Shown here in pieces: positions 54,489 through 62,446 of a stretch of DNA of 64,000 bases. The first letter of the stretch is position 1. Every line of letters starts with the position of its first letter. The notes under the pieces were generated by a model. That model made no database searches, had not been told where the DNA came from, and worked only from the letters and a program-made list of their open reading frames with translations. Made by a program: the position numbers and the translations under genes. The DNA comes from Lysinibacillus sphaericus (GTDB lineage Bacteria > Bacillota > Bacilli > Bacillales_A > Planococcaceae). The stretch spans positions 1,806,001-1,870,000 of the forward strand of contig NZ_CP019980.1 of the NCBI RefSeq assembly GCF_002982115.1, read 5' to 3'.

Positions 54489-54546
54489 ACGGGCGTTTCA
54501 GTAGATATTTACTTGTATATTTATAAATTTTTTGAGTGGCAGGCAC
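54489..54546 (+). repeat. Dispersed repeat, long copy B (diverged)
   Basis: A 58-nt unit aligned with copy A: ACGGGCGTTT, then CTTGTATATTTAT and a changed core TTTGAGTGGCAGGCAC. Together A and B form a direct repeat. Confidence 0.75.
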
Positions 54547-54627
54547 TACATTTCTGTATTTTTATGCTAGAATAGGATTATAAACGGACGTAAGAAGCTT
54601 ATTTTATTGCATGAAAGAAGTGTTTGT

Positions 54628-55260
54628 TTGAGTTTATATGTTGCGTATGTATTAGTAGGGCTTGCTATAGCAATGCCTGTAGGTGCCATCACGGTCGAAA
54701 TGACCAAGCAGGGGCTAAAAAATGGCTTTATGCATGGCTGGGCAGTAGGGCTTGGCGGTATGACGGTTGATGTAGTATTAGTTTTTGCTCTGTATATGGG
54801 GCTTGCTTCTATATTAGCTATGCCGCTAATTCAGCTGCCTATGTGGATTATTGGCGCCGGCTTCTTGTTTTTACTTGGGTTAGATTCTATCAAAAATGCC
54901 GATCAAGACATTACGCTAGCGGGTGAAAAAGTAACAAAATCATTTTTCACATCGTATCGCAACGGGCTTCTGGTAGCCATTTCGCCAGGAAACCTTGTTT
55001 TTTGGGTAAATGTATTCGGTGTAGTTCTAGCAAAATCGTATGACAAAGGAGAGTCAGCAAGTTTCCTAGTAATAGCTGCTGGTATACTTAGCGGTATTTT
55101 ACTGCACGACATAGGTTTGATGACCATTGTTTCGGTTACACGTAAGGCGATGAGTCGAAAAATGATTAAAACCCTGACAATGATATCAGGCGTGTTATTA
55201 ATTGGTTTCGCAGGTTACTTTATTTATGAATTTATTCAAGGAATTAAAATGTACAGATAA
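54628..55260 (+). CDS. LysE-family translocator
   Basis: A 210-residue membrane protein with about six segments. The LysE/RhtB pattern is visible: VLVGLAIAMPVGAITVEMTKQGLKNGFMHGWAVGLGG near the start and a central RNGLLVAISPGNLVFWVNVFG. Such proteins export amino acids or related small molecules. TTG 54628 is chosen, as it gives MSLYVAYVLVGL and has AAAGAAGTG upstream; TTG 54607 is the longer alternative. A terminator follows. Confidence 0.83.
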   Translation: MSLYVAYVLVGLAIAMPVGAITVEMTKQGLKNGFMHGWAVGLGGMTVDVVLVFALYMGLASILAMPLIQLPMWIIGAGFLFLLGLDSIKNADQDITLAGEKVTKSFFTSYRNGLLVAISPGNLVFWVNVFGVVLAKSYDKGESASFLVIAAGILSGILLHDIGLMTIVSVTRKAMSRKMIKTLTMISGVLLIGFAGYFIYEFIQGIKMYR

Positions 55261-55265
55261 TCGAC

Positions 55266-55302
55266 AAAAGGCATTGAGAAGTAGATTCTCAATGCCTTTT
55301 TA
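55266..55302. terminator. Bidirectional terminator
   Basis: AAAAGGCATTGAGAA and TTCTCAATGCCTTTTT arms with a 5-nt loop, between the LysE gene and the convergent ATP-grasp gene. Confidence 0.9.
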
Positions 55303-55316
55303 GGTTGTCATCATCG

Positions 55317-56363
55317 TTATGCTGGAATTGTGCGATGTTCCTCAATGCAAGCGATTATTTCTTCCGCTACTTGATGTGCCAAAGTGAGTTCAGAAGTAAA
55401 GCCTACACAAGAACAATTCATCTCACCTAAAATATAGCAATCTTCGCCTGCCTCATTTGTATCTAGCATAAAATCGGCTGTCCAAATAAGTGGTAAATCA
55501 TAATTACCTAATAAGTTGGTAACGAGTGGTAACTGTGTTAAGAAGTTTTGTACAAGTTGTTCCCAATCCTCTGGTTTATCGTAGCGATATTGCGCACCAG
55601 AGAAAAGTGTAGCACTAAAGGCATCTTCAGTATCGGCTGGTTTTTTATGTACCACGTGAACTGGTTTGTCACGCAACATAAATAAGCGGATTTCGCCTTC
55701 AGTAATACGAGGAAGGAAACGCATATCAATTAACATTCCATTTGTGCCAGTAATGTACTGCTCACAAAACGTCATAAATGCACCTAGCTCCCAATACTCT
55801 ACATGATTATCTTTTGCTTCAGTACATTTAATTTTGGCATCAAGAGGTACTTCTGTTATGCCAGCAGCAAGGGGCTCGACTAATTTTACTCGCCAAATAC
55901 CTTCGCCAGTTGAACCTCGATTTTGTTTTAAGACACGTTCCGTTAGTGCAAGGGAAGTAGGGAATTGTGCTTTAAATGCCTCAATCGTGTAATAAGCAAA
56001 TGTATCATCTGGTACTAAATTGGTAGACACTAATTTCGATAATACATCTTTCGAACCGTAGCCAATCATTGCATCCGGATGAGGCATGCCAATCACACCT
56101 GCTGCACATAACTCTCGTAGCATTTCGAAATATTCTTCCTCATGTTCTAAATTACCAGGATTAATGCGAGATACATAGGAAACGCCATTTTCTTTTACGT
56201 AGTCAAAAATTTCGTCCTTTTTTGTTACCTCAAAAAATATTACTTCCGCATCTTGTCCACGTTGTTTAAGTGCATTGACCATCGGCATTGTATCAAGTCT
56301 GTAGCCGTCAGGTCCCTTGTCAGTGCCGCCTTGTACTTCGAAGAAAATAACTTTTTTATTCAT
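55317..56363 (-). CDS. ATP-grasp-like protein of unknown substrate
   Basis: A 348-residue protein. The N-terminus MNKKVIFFEVQGGTDKGPDGYRLDTMPMVNAL is distinctive; the middle LKQNRGSTGEGIWRVKLVEP is an ATP-grasp style glycine-rich loop, and the C-terminal LIWTADFMLDTNEAGEDCYILGEMNCSCVGFT has the acidic Mg-binding ExN pattern of ATP-grasp ligases. It resembles proteins labelled Cj0069 family, but that is memory-based. It would activate a carboxylate as acyl phosphate; the substrates are unknown. ATG 56363 has AAGGAGG at 6 nt. Confidence 0.7.
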   Translation of the reverse strand: MNKKVIFFEVQGGTDKGPDGYRLDTMPMVNALKQRGQDAEVIFFEVTKKDEIFDYVKENGVSYVSRINPGNLEHEEEYFEMLRELCAAGVIGMPHPDAMIGYGSKDVLSKLVSTNLVPDDTFAYYTIEAFKAQFPTSLALTERVLKQNRGSTGEGIWRVKLVEPLAAGITEVPLDAKIKCTEAKDNHVEYWELGAFMTFCEQYITGTNGMLIDMRFLPRITEGEIRLFMLRDKPVHVVHKKPADTEDAFSATLFSGAQYRYDKPEDWEQLVQNFLTQLPLVTNLLGNYDLPLIWTADFMLDTNEAGEDCYILGEMNCSCVGFTSELTLAHQVAEEIIACIEEHRTIPA

Positions 56364-56546
56364 ATATAGCCTCCTTAACTTCTTGATATTTTTTAGTATA
56401 CTGGACAAACAAGGAGAAAAGATATACGAAATATGTAAATTTTATATATAATTTCATGGTGAAAATGTTCTCGTATAGTAGTTTACGACTAATTATTTTT
56501 TGAATAATCAAATTTCGGAGTTATTTACTATTAAACTGGCTTTAAA

Positions 56547-57470
56547 TTACAATTCTAAGTTTTTCTTCTTAAACACTGTAAGATATAAAATCATGCATAG
56601 AATCAGTAATGTGCCAATCATTTGGAAGCCCCCAAATGGAATTTGCAGCCAAAAAACACTTGTGATGACGGCCATTAAAGGTTCCAAACTACCAAGTAAG
56701 CTTGTTTCTTTTGGGGATAGGTAATGCAAACTGGCAATATAAAACCAAAATGCAAGCATCGTACCAAAAATAATGATAAAGAAAAAATAAGCAGTAGTCG
56801 CAAATGTCCAGGTCGATAGCTCAATGTGCCATGGTTGATAGAATATGCTCATGGTGACACCCCCAATGAGCATCGCCCAACCGACAACAAGTAAAGAATG
56901 GAATTGTTGTAAAAGCGGTACGGCATACAATGTATAAAAAGCGACAGCCAGACCGGATAACACACCCCAAAATACACTCATAAATGGGACAGAAAGCGTG
57001 GAAAATGAACCGTTTGTCAGCAATAAAGTCGTACCGATTAGTGTAAGTGATACAGCAATGCCATCTTGTTTGGTGAGTTTACTGTATTTTTTAATAATAT
57101 AGTAACTGATAATGAAAAGTGGCGCTAAATACTGTAATAAAGTCGCTACAGCAGAATTACCGATTGCAATGGACATCATATATGTATATTGCACAGCAAG
57201 CATACCAAGTAGACTAAAGAGAATTTGTCTGAATGCATCTTGCTTTGTTCGCCACATAACAAAAATGGATTGGTGACGATGTGTTATTTTGTAAATGGCG
57301 ATTAACAAGATACCAGCAACAAGCAGCCTGCTCGATACGAGCCAACCAACTTCAATATGTTCTTGCTGGAATAGTTTTTGCGCAACTGTTCCGCCAATTC
57401 CCCAAAAGCTTGCACCAAGAATGACAAGCATAAAACCAAAAGCACGGTTTTTTTTATGTTGTTGATTCAT
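56547..57470 (-). CDS. EamA/DMT family transporter
   Basis: A 307-residue transporter with ten membrane segments in two EamA repeats (about 12-140 and 155-300). The N-terminal FMLVILGASFWGIGGTVAQKLF and the second-repeat SLLGSLEPLMAVITSVFWLQIPFGGFQMIGTLLI are typical. The direction and substrate are unknown; many members export metabolites. It is divergent from an AraC-type regulator whose shared promoter region holds a 15-bp direct repeat, so the regulator probably controls it. Confidence 0.88.
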   Translation of the reverse strand: MNQQHKKNRAFGFMLVILGASFWGIGGTVAQKLFQQEHIEVGWLVSSRLLVAGILLIAIYKITHRHQSIFVMWRTKQDAFRQILFSLLGMLAVQYTYMMSIAIGNSAVATLLQYLAPLFIISYYIIKKYSKLTKQDGIAVSLTLIGTTLLLTNGSFSTLSVPFMSVFWGVLSGLAVAFYTLYAVPLLQQFHSLLVVGWAMLIGGVTMSIFYQPWHIELSTWTFATTAYFFFIIIFGTMLAFWFYIASLHYLSPKETSLLGSLEPLMAVITSVFWLQIPFGGFQMIGTLLILCMILYLTVFKKKNLEL

Positions 57471-57484
57471 TTTCTAACATCTCC

Positions 57485-57561
57485 TAAACTATCAATATAA
57501 AAAATAATATATAATTTTCATTGTAAAAAATATCGTATTAACGGTTTAAACTATCAATATA
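57485..57561. promoter_or_regulatory. Exact 15-bp direct repeat in a divergent promoter
   Basis: TAAACTATCAATATA occurs at 57485-57499 and 57547-57561, 62 bp apart (close to six helical turns), between the EamA and AraC-family genes. AraC-family proteins bind direct repeats, so these are likely operators. Confidence 0.75.
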
Positions 57562-57575
57562 TTGAGGTGTTTGCA

Positions 57576-58472
57576 TTGACATTGACGCATATTAAAGTAG
57601 CGAAGGATTTACAAGAATTAACGATACATGGTTCGAAGGCATTTCCAATTGCTTTATACGAAACGACATTACAAGTAGATCGGTTGGATTTTTTGCCATT
57701 ACATTGGCATAAAGAAATACAGTTCGTCTATGTCAAAAGTGGACGTGTCAACTATCGTGTAGGTGCGGACATCATACTGCTTGAGGCGGGAGAAGGGCTA
57801 TTTGTCAATGCAGCATGTTTACATGAAGCAAAACCAAATGAGGTGGACCAGTCGTTGCTGTTTTGTATAAATGTTGATCCGAAATTTTTAGGCGGACATG
57901 AAGGCAGTGTGTTGACATCTAAATATGTGCAACCATATGTAACCAATAATAGACTACCATTTGTTAAGCTTTCCGGTGAGCTAGCACAAGCTGTAGAATG
58001 TGTTGCCCAATTATTAAAGGAACGAAATGCCTTTTTTGAATTTCAGGTGTGGAGGGCATTGTTATCGATTTGGGAGGCTATTTTAATGCAATCGAAGCTT
58101 ACTGAGGAAACGATACATGCTTCTATGATCGTGCAACATGAGCGTGCAAAAGAAATGCTTGACTACATTCATCGTCATTATCAAGAAAAAATAACCTTGG
58201 AAAAATTAGCTGCACATGTGTTTATCAGCAAGGCAGAATGCAGTCGTTTTTTTAAAAAAGTAGTCGGTATGACACCATTTACGTATCTATTACATTACCG
58301 TTTAAGAAAAAGTATGGAATTGTTGCGCGATCGTGACAAACCCATCACGTTTATTGCATCAGACACAGGCTTTAGTACAGTTAGTTACTATATTGAGCGT
58401 TTTAAAGCATATACGGGTTATTCACCACATGCGTATCGCAAAAAATTTTTAGTTGAACAGAACAATACGTAG
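57576..58472 (+). CDS. AraC-family transcriptional regulator
   Basis: A 298-residue regulator: N-terminal cupin sensor (about 15-110, with LPLHWHKEIQFVYVKSGRVNYRV and LLEAGEGLFVNA) and a C-terminal double helix-turn-helix (about 195-295, with LEKLAAHVFISKAECSRFFKKVVGMTPFTYLLHYRLRKSMELL and ASDTGFSTVSYYIERFKAYTGYSPHAYRK). TTG 57576 has GAGGTG 6 nt upstream; GTG 57567 is inside that site. Probably controls the divergent EamA gene; ligand unknown. Confidence 0.88.
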   Translation: MTLTHIKVAKDLQELTIHGSKAFPIALYETTLQVDRLDFLPLHWHKEIQFVYVKSGRVNYRVGADIILLEAGEGLFVNAACLHEAKPNEVDQSLLFCINVDPKFLGGHEGSVLTSKYVQPYVTNNRLPFVKLSGELAQAVECVAQLLKERNAFFEFQVWRALLSIWEAILMQSKLTEETIHASMIVQHERAKEMLDYIHRHYQEKITLEKLAAHVFISKAECSRFFKKVVGMTPFTYLLHYRLRKSMELLRDRDKPITFIASDTGFSTVSYYIERFKAYTGYSPHAYRKKFLVEQNNT

Positions 58473-58582
58473 TGTTCGGAGAAAAGTGAATATTTCATGA
58501 CATGCTCAGACATTAAAAACTTTGCTTTCCTTGTAAATTGTTTACAAATGATGCACTCTATTTTAAAATAAACTTAATATTA

Positions 58583-58609
58583 AAGTTAACTTAACTATTA
58601 ACCTAACTT
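58583..58609. promoter_or_regulatory. Possible MarR operator
   Basis: AAGTTA (58583-58588) and TAACTT (58604-58609) flank the start region of the MarR gene, and a perfect palindrome AAGTTAACTT lies at 58583-58592. This is a likely autoregulatory site. Confidence 0.5.
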
Positions 58610-58624
58610 AAAGGATGATTTTGT

Positions 58625-59098
58625 ATGGACCAACATGATGACGCATTATATACACTCGTACAGGAAATTAACGATGCGATTTACTCGATGGATAGCCATT
58701 TTATAAAAGTCCATCAGCATTTAGTAACAGATGATTTGTCTACAAAGCAAATGATACTTATGGATTTTATCCATAAAAATAAAAGTGTAACCATTGGACA
58801 AATTGCTCACTATTTGAATATTACTTCAAGTGCTGTTGGTCAACTCGTAAGTAAACTTGAAGATCAACGATATGTAATCCGACAAATTAACCCCAAAAAT
58901 CGCCGTGAAATTTTTGTCCACTTAGATATAGCGGGTAATCAGTATTTCAAGCGGGAAGAAGAAATTAAGCGCTATATTATTGCCAAGTATTACTCGAAAC
59001 TTGAACGATCAGAATTAGTCCAATTGAAGGAGATTATTCAAAAATTAAATAACATTGTTTTGAAAGAAGGCATGGTAGAGGAAATAAGAAAAGAGTGA
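58625..59098 (+). CDS. MarR-family transcriptional regulator
   Basis: A 157-residue winged-helix regulator. The DNA-binding region is QIAHYLNITSSAVGQLVSKLEDQRYVIRQINPKNRREIFVHLD (about 60-102), with dimerisation helices at both ends. AAAGGATG precedes ATG 58625. It is followed 44 nt later in the same direction by a membrane protein gene, and a dyad lies just upstream, suggesting autoregulation and control of that neighbour. Confidence 0.85.
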   Translation: MDQHDDALYTLVQEINDAIYSMDSHFIKVHQHLVTDDLSTKQMILMDFIHKNKSVTIGQIAHYLNITSSAVGQLVSKLEDQRYVIRQINPKNRREIFVHLDIAGNQYFKREEEIKRYIIAKYYSKLERSELVQLKEIIQKLNNIVLKEGMVEEIRKE

Positions 59099-59142
59099 TG
59101 TCATTACGTGTAGCAGTCTAATAGTTAAAGGAGAGATTCGAA

Positions 59143-60189
59143 ATGATGGTCTTAAAAAAGAAACAAAACATCTGGATGGCGTTTTTAGTCGTTGTATTAA
59201 TTAGCAACTACTCGCTTTATAATACAGGATTAGGTATGTCCATTTTACCAGCAGAAACAGCGGGCGTTGTATTTGGCTCATTACTCGACTTTATCGTCGT
59301 AATACCAGTGCTATTTATGCTGTATAAACGAAAGTTTTCTATTAAGTATGCGATTGTTTTGGCCGCAACAGGTTGTATTGCAGCACGCTTCATTATTCCA
59401 ATGGATCATTTGCAACCGTATGTGGCGGTGACATGGGCTGGATTTGCAATTGAAGGGGCACTTATCGTGATCGAACTATTATTTGTTACAACGTTAGTAT
59501 ATTACTTACCTAAAATTATAGCAGATGTGCGGGCAAGTTCTTTACCAGACATTTTTTCTTTTCCACAAGCAGTTGAAAAACATGCTCCGAAGTATCGGAT
59601 TATACAGATGCTGTGTACAGATTTACTCGTTCTTTACTACGGATTCGCAAGTTGGAAGCGAAAAGAACGGGCGGGATTAACGTTACATAAAAACTCTAGC
59701 TATATCGCCTTTCAGATAATGATGATTCATGCCATCGTGATAGAGACTATTGGTATCCACTGGTGGCTTCATGAGAAATCCATGCTATTATCCATCTTAT
59801 TACTCATTATAAATATTTACTCTGTCTTATTTTTTATAGCTGATATGCAGGCAATTCGCTTAAATCCTATTTACGCAACCTCTGATTCATTATATTTATC
59901 TTTAGGTTTAATGAAGCGAGCGACCATTCGCTTCGATGCGATTGAAAAAGTGGAAGAAAACCCAGAACTGTTAAAAGAAAAATTATCGAAAGATACAATC
60001 GATTTTATTGCACGTGACTTTGGAGAAGCCTATCCTCACATGATATTGCAGATGAAAGAACCGGTGGAAGTAACGTTTATGTTAGGTCTGAAAAAGCGTT
60101 ATAACAAAGTGGCAATCAAAGTCGATCAAGTACAGGAATTAAGAGACATATTACGCCAAGGTATGGAGGAAAATAAAGAGGAATGGTAA
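59143..60189 (+). CDS. Multi-pass membrane protein with soluble C-terminal domain
   Basis: A 348-residue protein with about seven membrane segments in residues 10-245 and a cytoplasmic tail (about 250-348) starting NPIYATSDSLYLSLGLMKRATIRFDAIEKVEE; the beta-rich VTFMLGLKKRYNKVAIKVDQ reads like a PH-like domain. No family name can be given with confidence. AAAGGAGAG precedes ATG 59143. Its partner is the MarR regulator just upstream; a GC-rich palindromic element follows immediately. Confidence 0.7.
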   Translation: MMVLKKKQNIWMAFLVVVLISNYSLYNTGLGMSILPAETAGVVFGSLLDFIVVIPVLFMLYKRKFSIKYAIVLAATGCIAARFIIPMDHLQPYVAVTWAGFAIEGALIVIELLFVTTLVYYLPKIIADVRASSLPDIFSFPQAVEKHAPKYRIIQMLCTDLLVLYYGFASWKRKERAGLTLHKNSSYIAFQIMMIHAIVIETIGIHWWLHEKSMLLSILLLIINIYSVLFFIADMQAIRLNPIYATSDSLYLSLGLMKRATIRFDAIEKVEENPELLKEKLSKDTIDFIARDFGEAYPHMILQMKEPVEVTFMLGLKKRYNKVAIKVDQVQELRDILRQGMEENKEEW

Positions 60190-60368
60190 ACAGCTAAAGA
60201 GGCTGGGACGCGGGGACTCCTGCACAGAACGCACACAGCGTAAGAAGCGCGCATTCTGCGCTGAGCGGAAAGCACCGCCGAAGCGGACAATAACGGCGCA
60301 GCAAAAAAGTGTTAGATTGACTGCTATCAATCTAACACTTTTTCTCTTTTGTCCCAGCCTCTAGCTGT
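60190..60368. mobile_element. GC-rich palindromic intergenic element (MITE-like)
   Basis: A 179-bp element with arms ACAGCTA..GAGGCTGGGAC (60190-60209) and GTCCCAGCCTC-TAGCTGT (60351-60368). Inside, a GC-rich part (about 60210-60302, unlike the low-GC flanks) is followed by a hairpin with arms AAAAAAGTGTTAGATTGA (60303-60320) and TCAATCTAACACTTTTT (60327-60343). The AGCGGAAAGC and GAAGCGGA stretches resemble unnamed palindromic repeats widespread in Bacillaceae. It also works as a terminator for the upstream gene. Confidence 0.7.
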
Positions 60369-60505
60369 GTTTATAGCTAAGGGGATGGATTGGAAATTAT
60401 TAGGTTAGTAATTGCTTTGTTATTAAATACATCTTTATGTATTGCACGATTAATACCTATCCAACCAATCCCTTTCCACATGCAAGGGGCAAGAGAACAC
60501 GACTG
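60369..60505. other. Remainder of the 60.2-60.5 kb gap
   Basis: Together with the element this gap is 316 bp. A+T rich, no gene or clear signal beyond the element. Confidence 0.4.
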
Positions 60506-61030
60506 TTATTTTTTGCCGGGGAAAATGACATAAGAAAGGCTAATGACGGCATCGATTATTAAAACAATCCCCCAAATTTTCATCACTTGTAGTAGGGAAG
60601 ACGTATCGGTATGTTGACCAATAAATACAATCATCGCATACAATAAACTAGTACTAATAATGTAGGCGAGAACATGTAAACCGAGCATTTTTACTTCATG
60701 GATTCCTTTCGCCAATCCTGTTAACCGCTGTTTTTCTATCTGGATTTTTAAAAACCATTGTTGAAACTTTTCATCTGCCCATGTAATCATTGTCTTCCCA
60801 TAGGCAATCGAGACACCTATATAGATAGCGGCAATACCATGAGAAGCGGATGCTGGTGTACCAGCTTTTAAGTCCATAGCAGTTAGCAAGATTAATAGAA
60901 GGTCTATAACAGGTGTAAGGGCAAAAAAGAAAATGCTTAGTTTTGGCTTGTTAAAACGGTATCTACAAACCAAAGCTATTAATATGACAATCCAAAATGC
61001 TATTTCTGCAGCGATAATCCAAGCAATCAT
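60506..61030 (-). CDS. YmcC-like membrane protein
   Basis: A 174-residue protein with about five membrane segments. The first half MIAWIIAAEIAFWIVILIALVCRYRFNKPKLSIFFFALTPVIDLLLILLTAMDLK, then ASHGIAAIYIGVSIAYGKTMITWADEKFQ, strongly recalls B. subtilis YmcC, a membrane protein of unknown function. The TetR regulator gene is divergent, and two ATAC-N4-GTAT sites lie between, so it is probably repressed by that protein. Confidence 0.75.
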   Translation of the reverse strand: MIAWIIAAEIAFWIVILIALVCRYRFNKPKLSIFFFALTPVIDLLLILLTAMDLKAGTPASASHGIAAIYIGVSIAYGKTMITWADEKFQQWFLKIQIEKQRLTGLAKGIHEVKMLGLHVLAYIISTSLLYAMIVFIGQHTDTSSLLQVMKIWGIVLIIDAVISLSYVIFPGKK

Positions 61031-61050
61031 AAAAACCCTCCATTATTTTG

Positions 61051-61103
61051 ATACGGTTGTATTAAATAAAATTACCATAAAGTTTTAAATAATACAAATG
61101 TAT
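61051..61103. promoter_or_regulatory. Paired TetR-type operators
   Basis: Two ATAC-N4-GTAT dyads, ATACGGTTGTAT (61051-61062) and ATACAAATGTAT (61092-61103), each followed by TAAA, lie 41 bp apart between the divergent membrane protein and TetR genes. Confidence 0.7.
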
Positions 61104-61125
61104 TAAAATAGTCTATACTTGAAGT

Positions 61126-61704
61126 ATGCCAAAAATAGTGAATCATGAAGAAAGAAAAGCGAGTATCGCGAAAGCCACGTGGAATGTAATTGCTAGGGAT
61201 GGACTTAGAGGTGCTACAGTACGTTCAATTGCAAAGGAGGCAAATTTATCATTAGGTGCTGTTCGTTACTATTTTAACACGCATGAGGAATTAATCGTAT
61301 TTGCGATGGAGTTAGTAGAGCAGCAAGTAAATGAGCGTATTGCCCAGCATTTACAAAAGCCACTACCAATTAAGCAAATTATTGTAGCAGTACTTTTGGA
61401 GCTCGTGCCAATCTCTGAACAACATATTATTGAAATGCAAGTTTGGCTAGAATTTGTTTCTTATAAGGTGCGAAGTGGAGAAGCGTCAGAAGAAAATATA
61501 TTGAGCGGTATTGAAAAGATATTTGCTTATTTACAACAACAAAATTTACTGCAAGATGGACTAGTACTACACGATGAAATTGTCCATTTACATGCATTTA
61601 TTGATGGTCTTGCCCTGCATGTTTTAATGGGCTTAGTACCAATGGATAAAGTGCGACTTCAATGTTTAATTGAAAAAGAAATAGATAAAGTATTAAAACT
61701 ATAA
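61126..61704 (+). CDS. TetR-family transcriptional regulator
   Basis: A 192-residue repressor. The helix-turn-helix is ATWNVIARDGLRGATVRSIAKEANLSLGAVRYYFNTHEELI (about 17-57); the rest is a helical ligand domain that recalls BetI/KstR-like members. ATG 61126 directly follows a promoter (TATACTTGAAG region), with no strong ribosome binding site, so the message may be near-leaderless. Paired dyads upstream suggest control of itself and of the divergent membrane protein. Confidence 0.85.
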   Translation: MPKIVNHEERKASIAKATWNVIARDGLRGATVRSIAKEANLSLGAVRYYFNTHEELIVFAMELVEQQVNERIAQHLQKPLPIKQIIVAVLLELVPISEQHIIEMQVWLEFVSYKVRSGEASEENILSGIEKIFAYLQQQNLLQDGLVLHDEIVHLHAFIDGLALHVLMGLVPMDKVRLQCLIEKEIDKVLKL

Positions 61705-61714
61705 AACAAGTGGT

Positions 61715-61746
61715 TTGCCCATCTAGTGTTAATCTAGATGGGCAAT
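61715..61746. terminator. Bidirectional terminator hairpin
   Basis: TTGCCCATCTAG and CTAGATGGGCAA arms; the loop contains the stop codon of the minus-strand gene. It separates that gene from the TetR gene. Confidence 0.75.
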
Positions 61747-62193
61747 TGCTTTTAGTATGTCTTCACTAACGGCATCCCAAAATTGACGTTGTACGGAATC
61801 GCTATACGTATAAAGGTGTTTCTTTTGCACATGCCTATAAATTTCCTCTATTGCTTCCTTGTGGAAAGATAGACGGTGATTCATTGTTTGACGTTCTTCC
61901 TCGATACACAATAACTTATAAATATCCGTCAGTCGTTCAAGCTTTGCACACTTCTGTTTCGTATCCTCATATTGAACTTGATGAAACCTTCCTATGGCCG
62001 TATGCATTGAGATTTTTTCTCGATGTTCTGCTTGCAATGTTCGATATTCTTCTTGCCGAATAGCTACACGATACCAAAATTCATAACGCAACGGTAAATC
62101 TCTTATTTCGTAAGTAAGCAAAGTATTTAAAATACTGCTCATTTGTTCATATGTATCTAGCTTTTTATCTGTCTCCTTAAATAGTCCAAACAT
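61729..62193 (-). CDS. Hypothetical helical protein
   Basis: A 154-residue soluble protein, charged and predicted mostly helical (MFGLFKETDKKLDTYEQMSSILN start), rich in Glu, Arg, Gln and Tyr, with no membrane segment or known motif. GGGGG stands just before the ATG on the minus strand, and the gene ends in a bidirectional hairpin. The reading frame is intact. No family was recognised. Confidence 0.6.
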   Translation of the reverse strand: MFGLFKETDKKLDTYEQMSSILNTLLTYEIRDLPLRYEFWYRVAIRQEEYRTLQAEHREKISMHTAIGRFHQVQYEDTKQKCAKLERLTDIYKLLCIEEERQTMNHRLSFHKEAIEEIYRHVQKKHLYTYSDSVQRQFWDAVSEDILKAIAHLD

Positions 62194-62395
62194 TTTGCCA
62201 CCCCCTGTTTTGATTAATACTACAACCTATGATAAAAACCCTTTAATATTTCTTGGGAAATAATCCAACGTTGATAAAACGGGGTGAATATCCGATCAAT
62301 CGAGTGAAATTTAGGATAGAATACCCTCGGAAAAAGCATTATCTGAATCATTTATGTAAAAATGCAAAAAAAGGCATTTACAAAAGGAAAAAGAA

Positions 62396-62430
62396 TGTGT
62401 TAACTTAAAAACTATAGTTGGTTAACTAAA
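62396..62430 (+). promoter_or_regulatory. BirA operator of the biotin genes
   Basis: TGTTAAC (62398-62404) and GTTAACT (62421-62427) with a 16-nt spacer match the Bacillus BirA box (TGTTAAC-N14-16-GTTDAC). It is 20 nt before the bioD start. Confidence 0.85.
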
Positions 62431-62446
62431 AGAGGGGGAGGTACAG

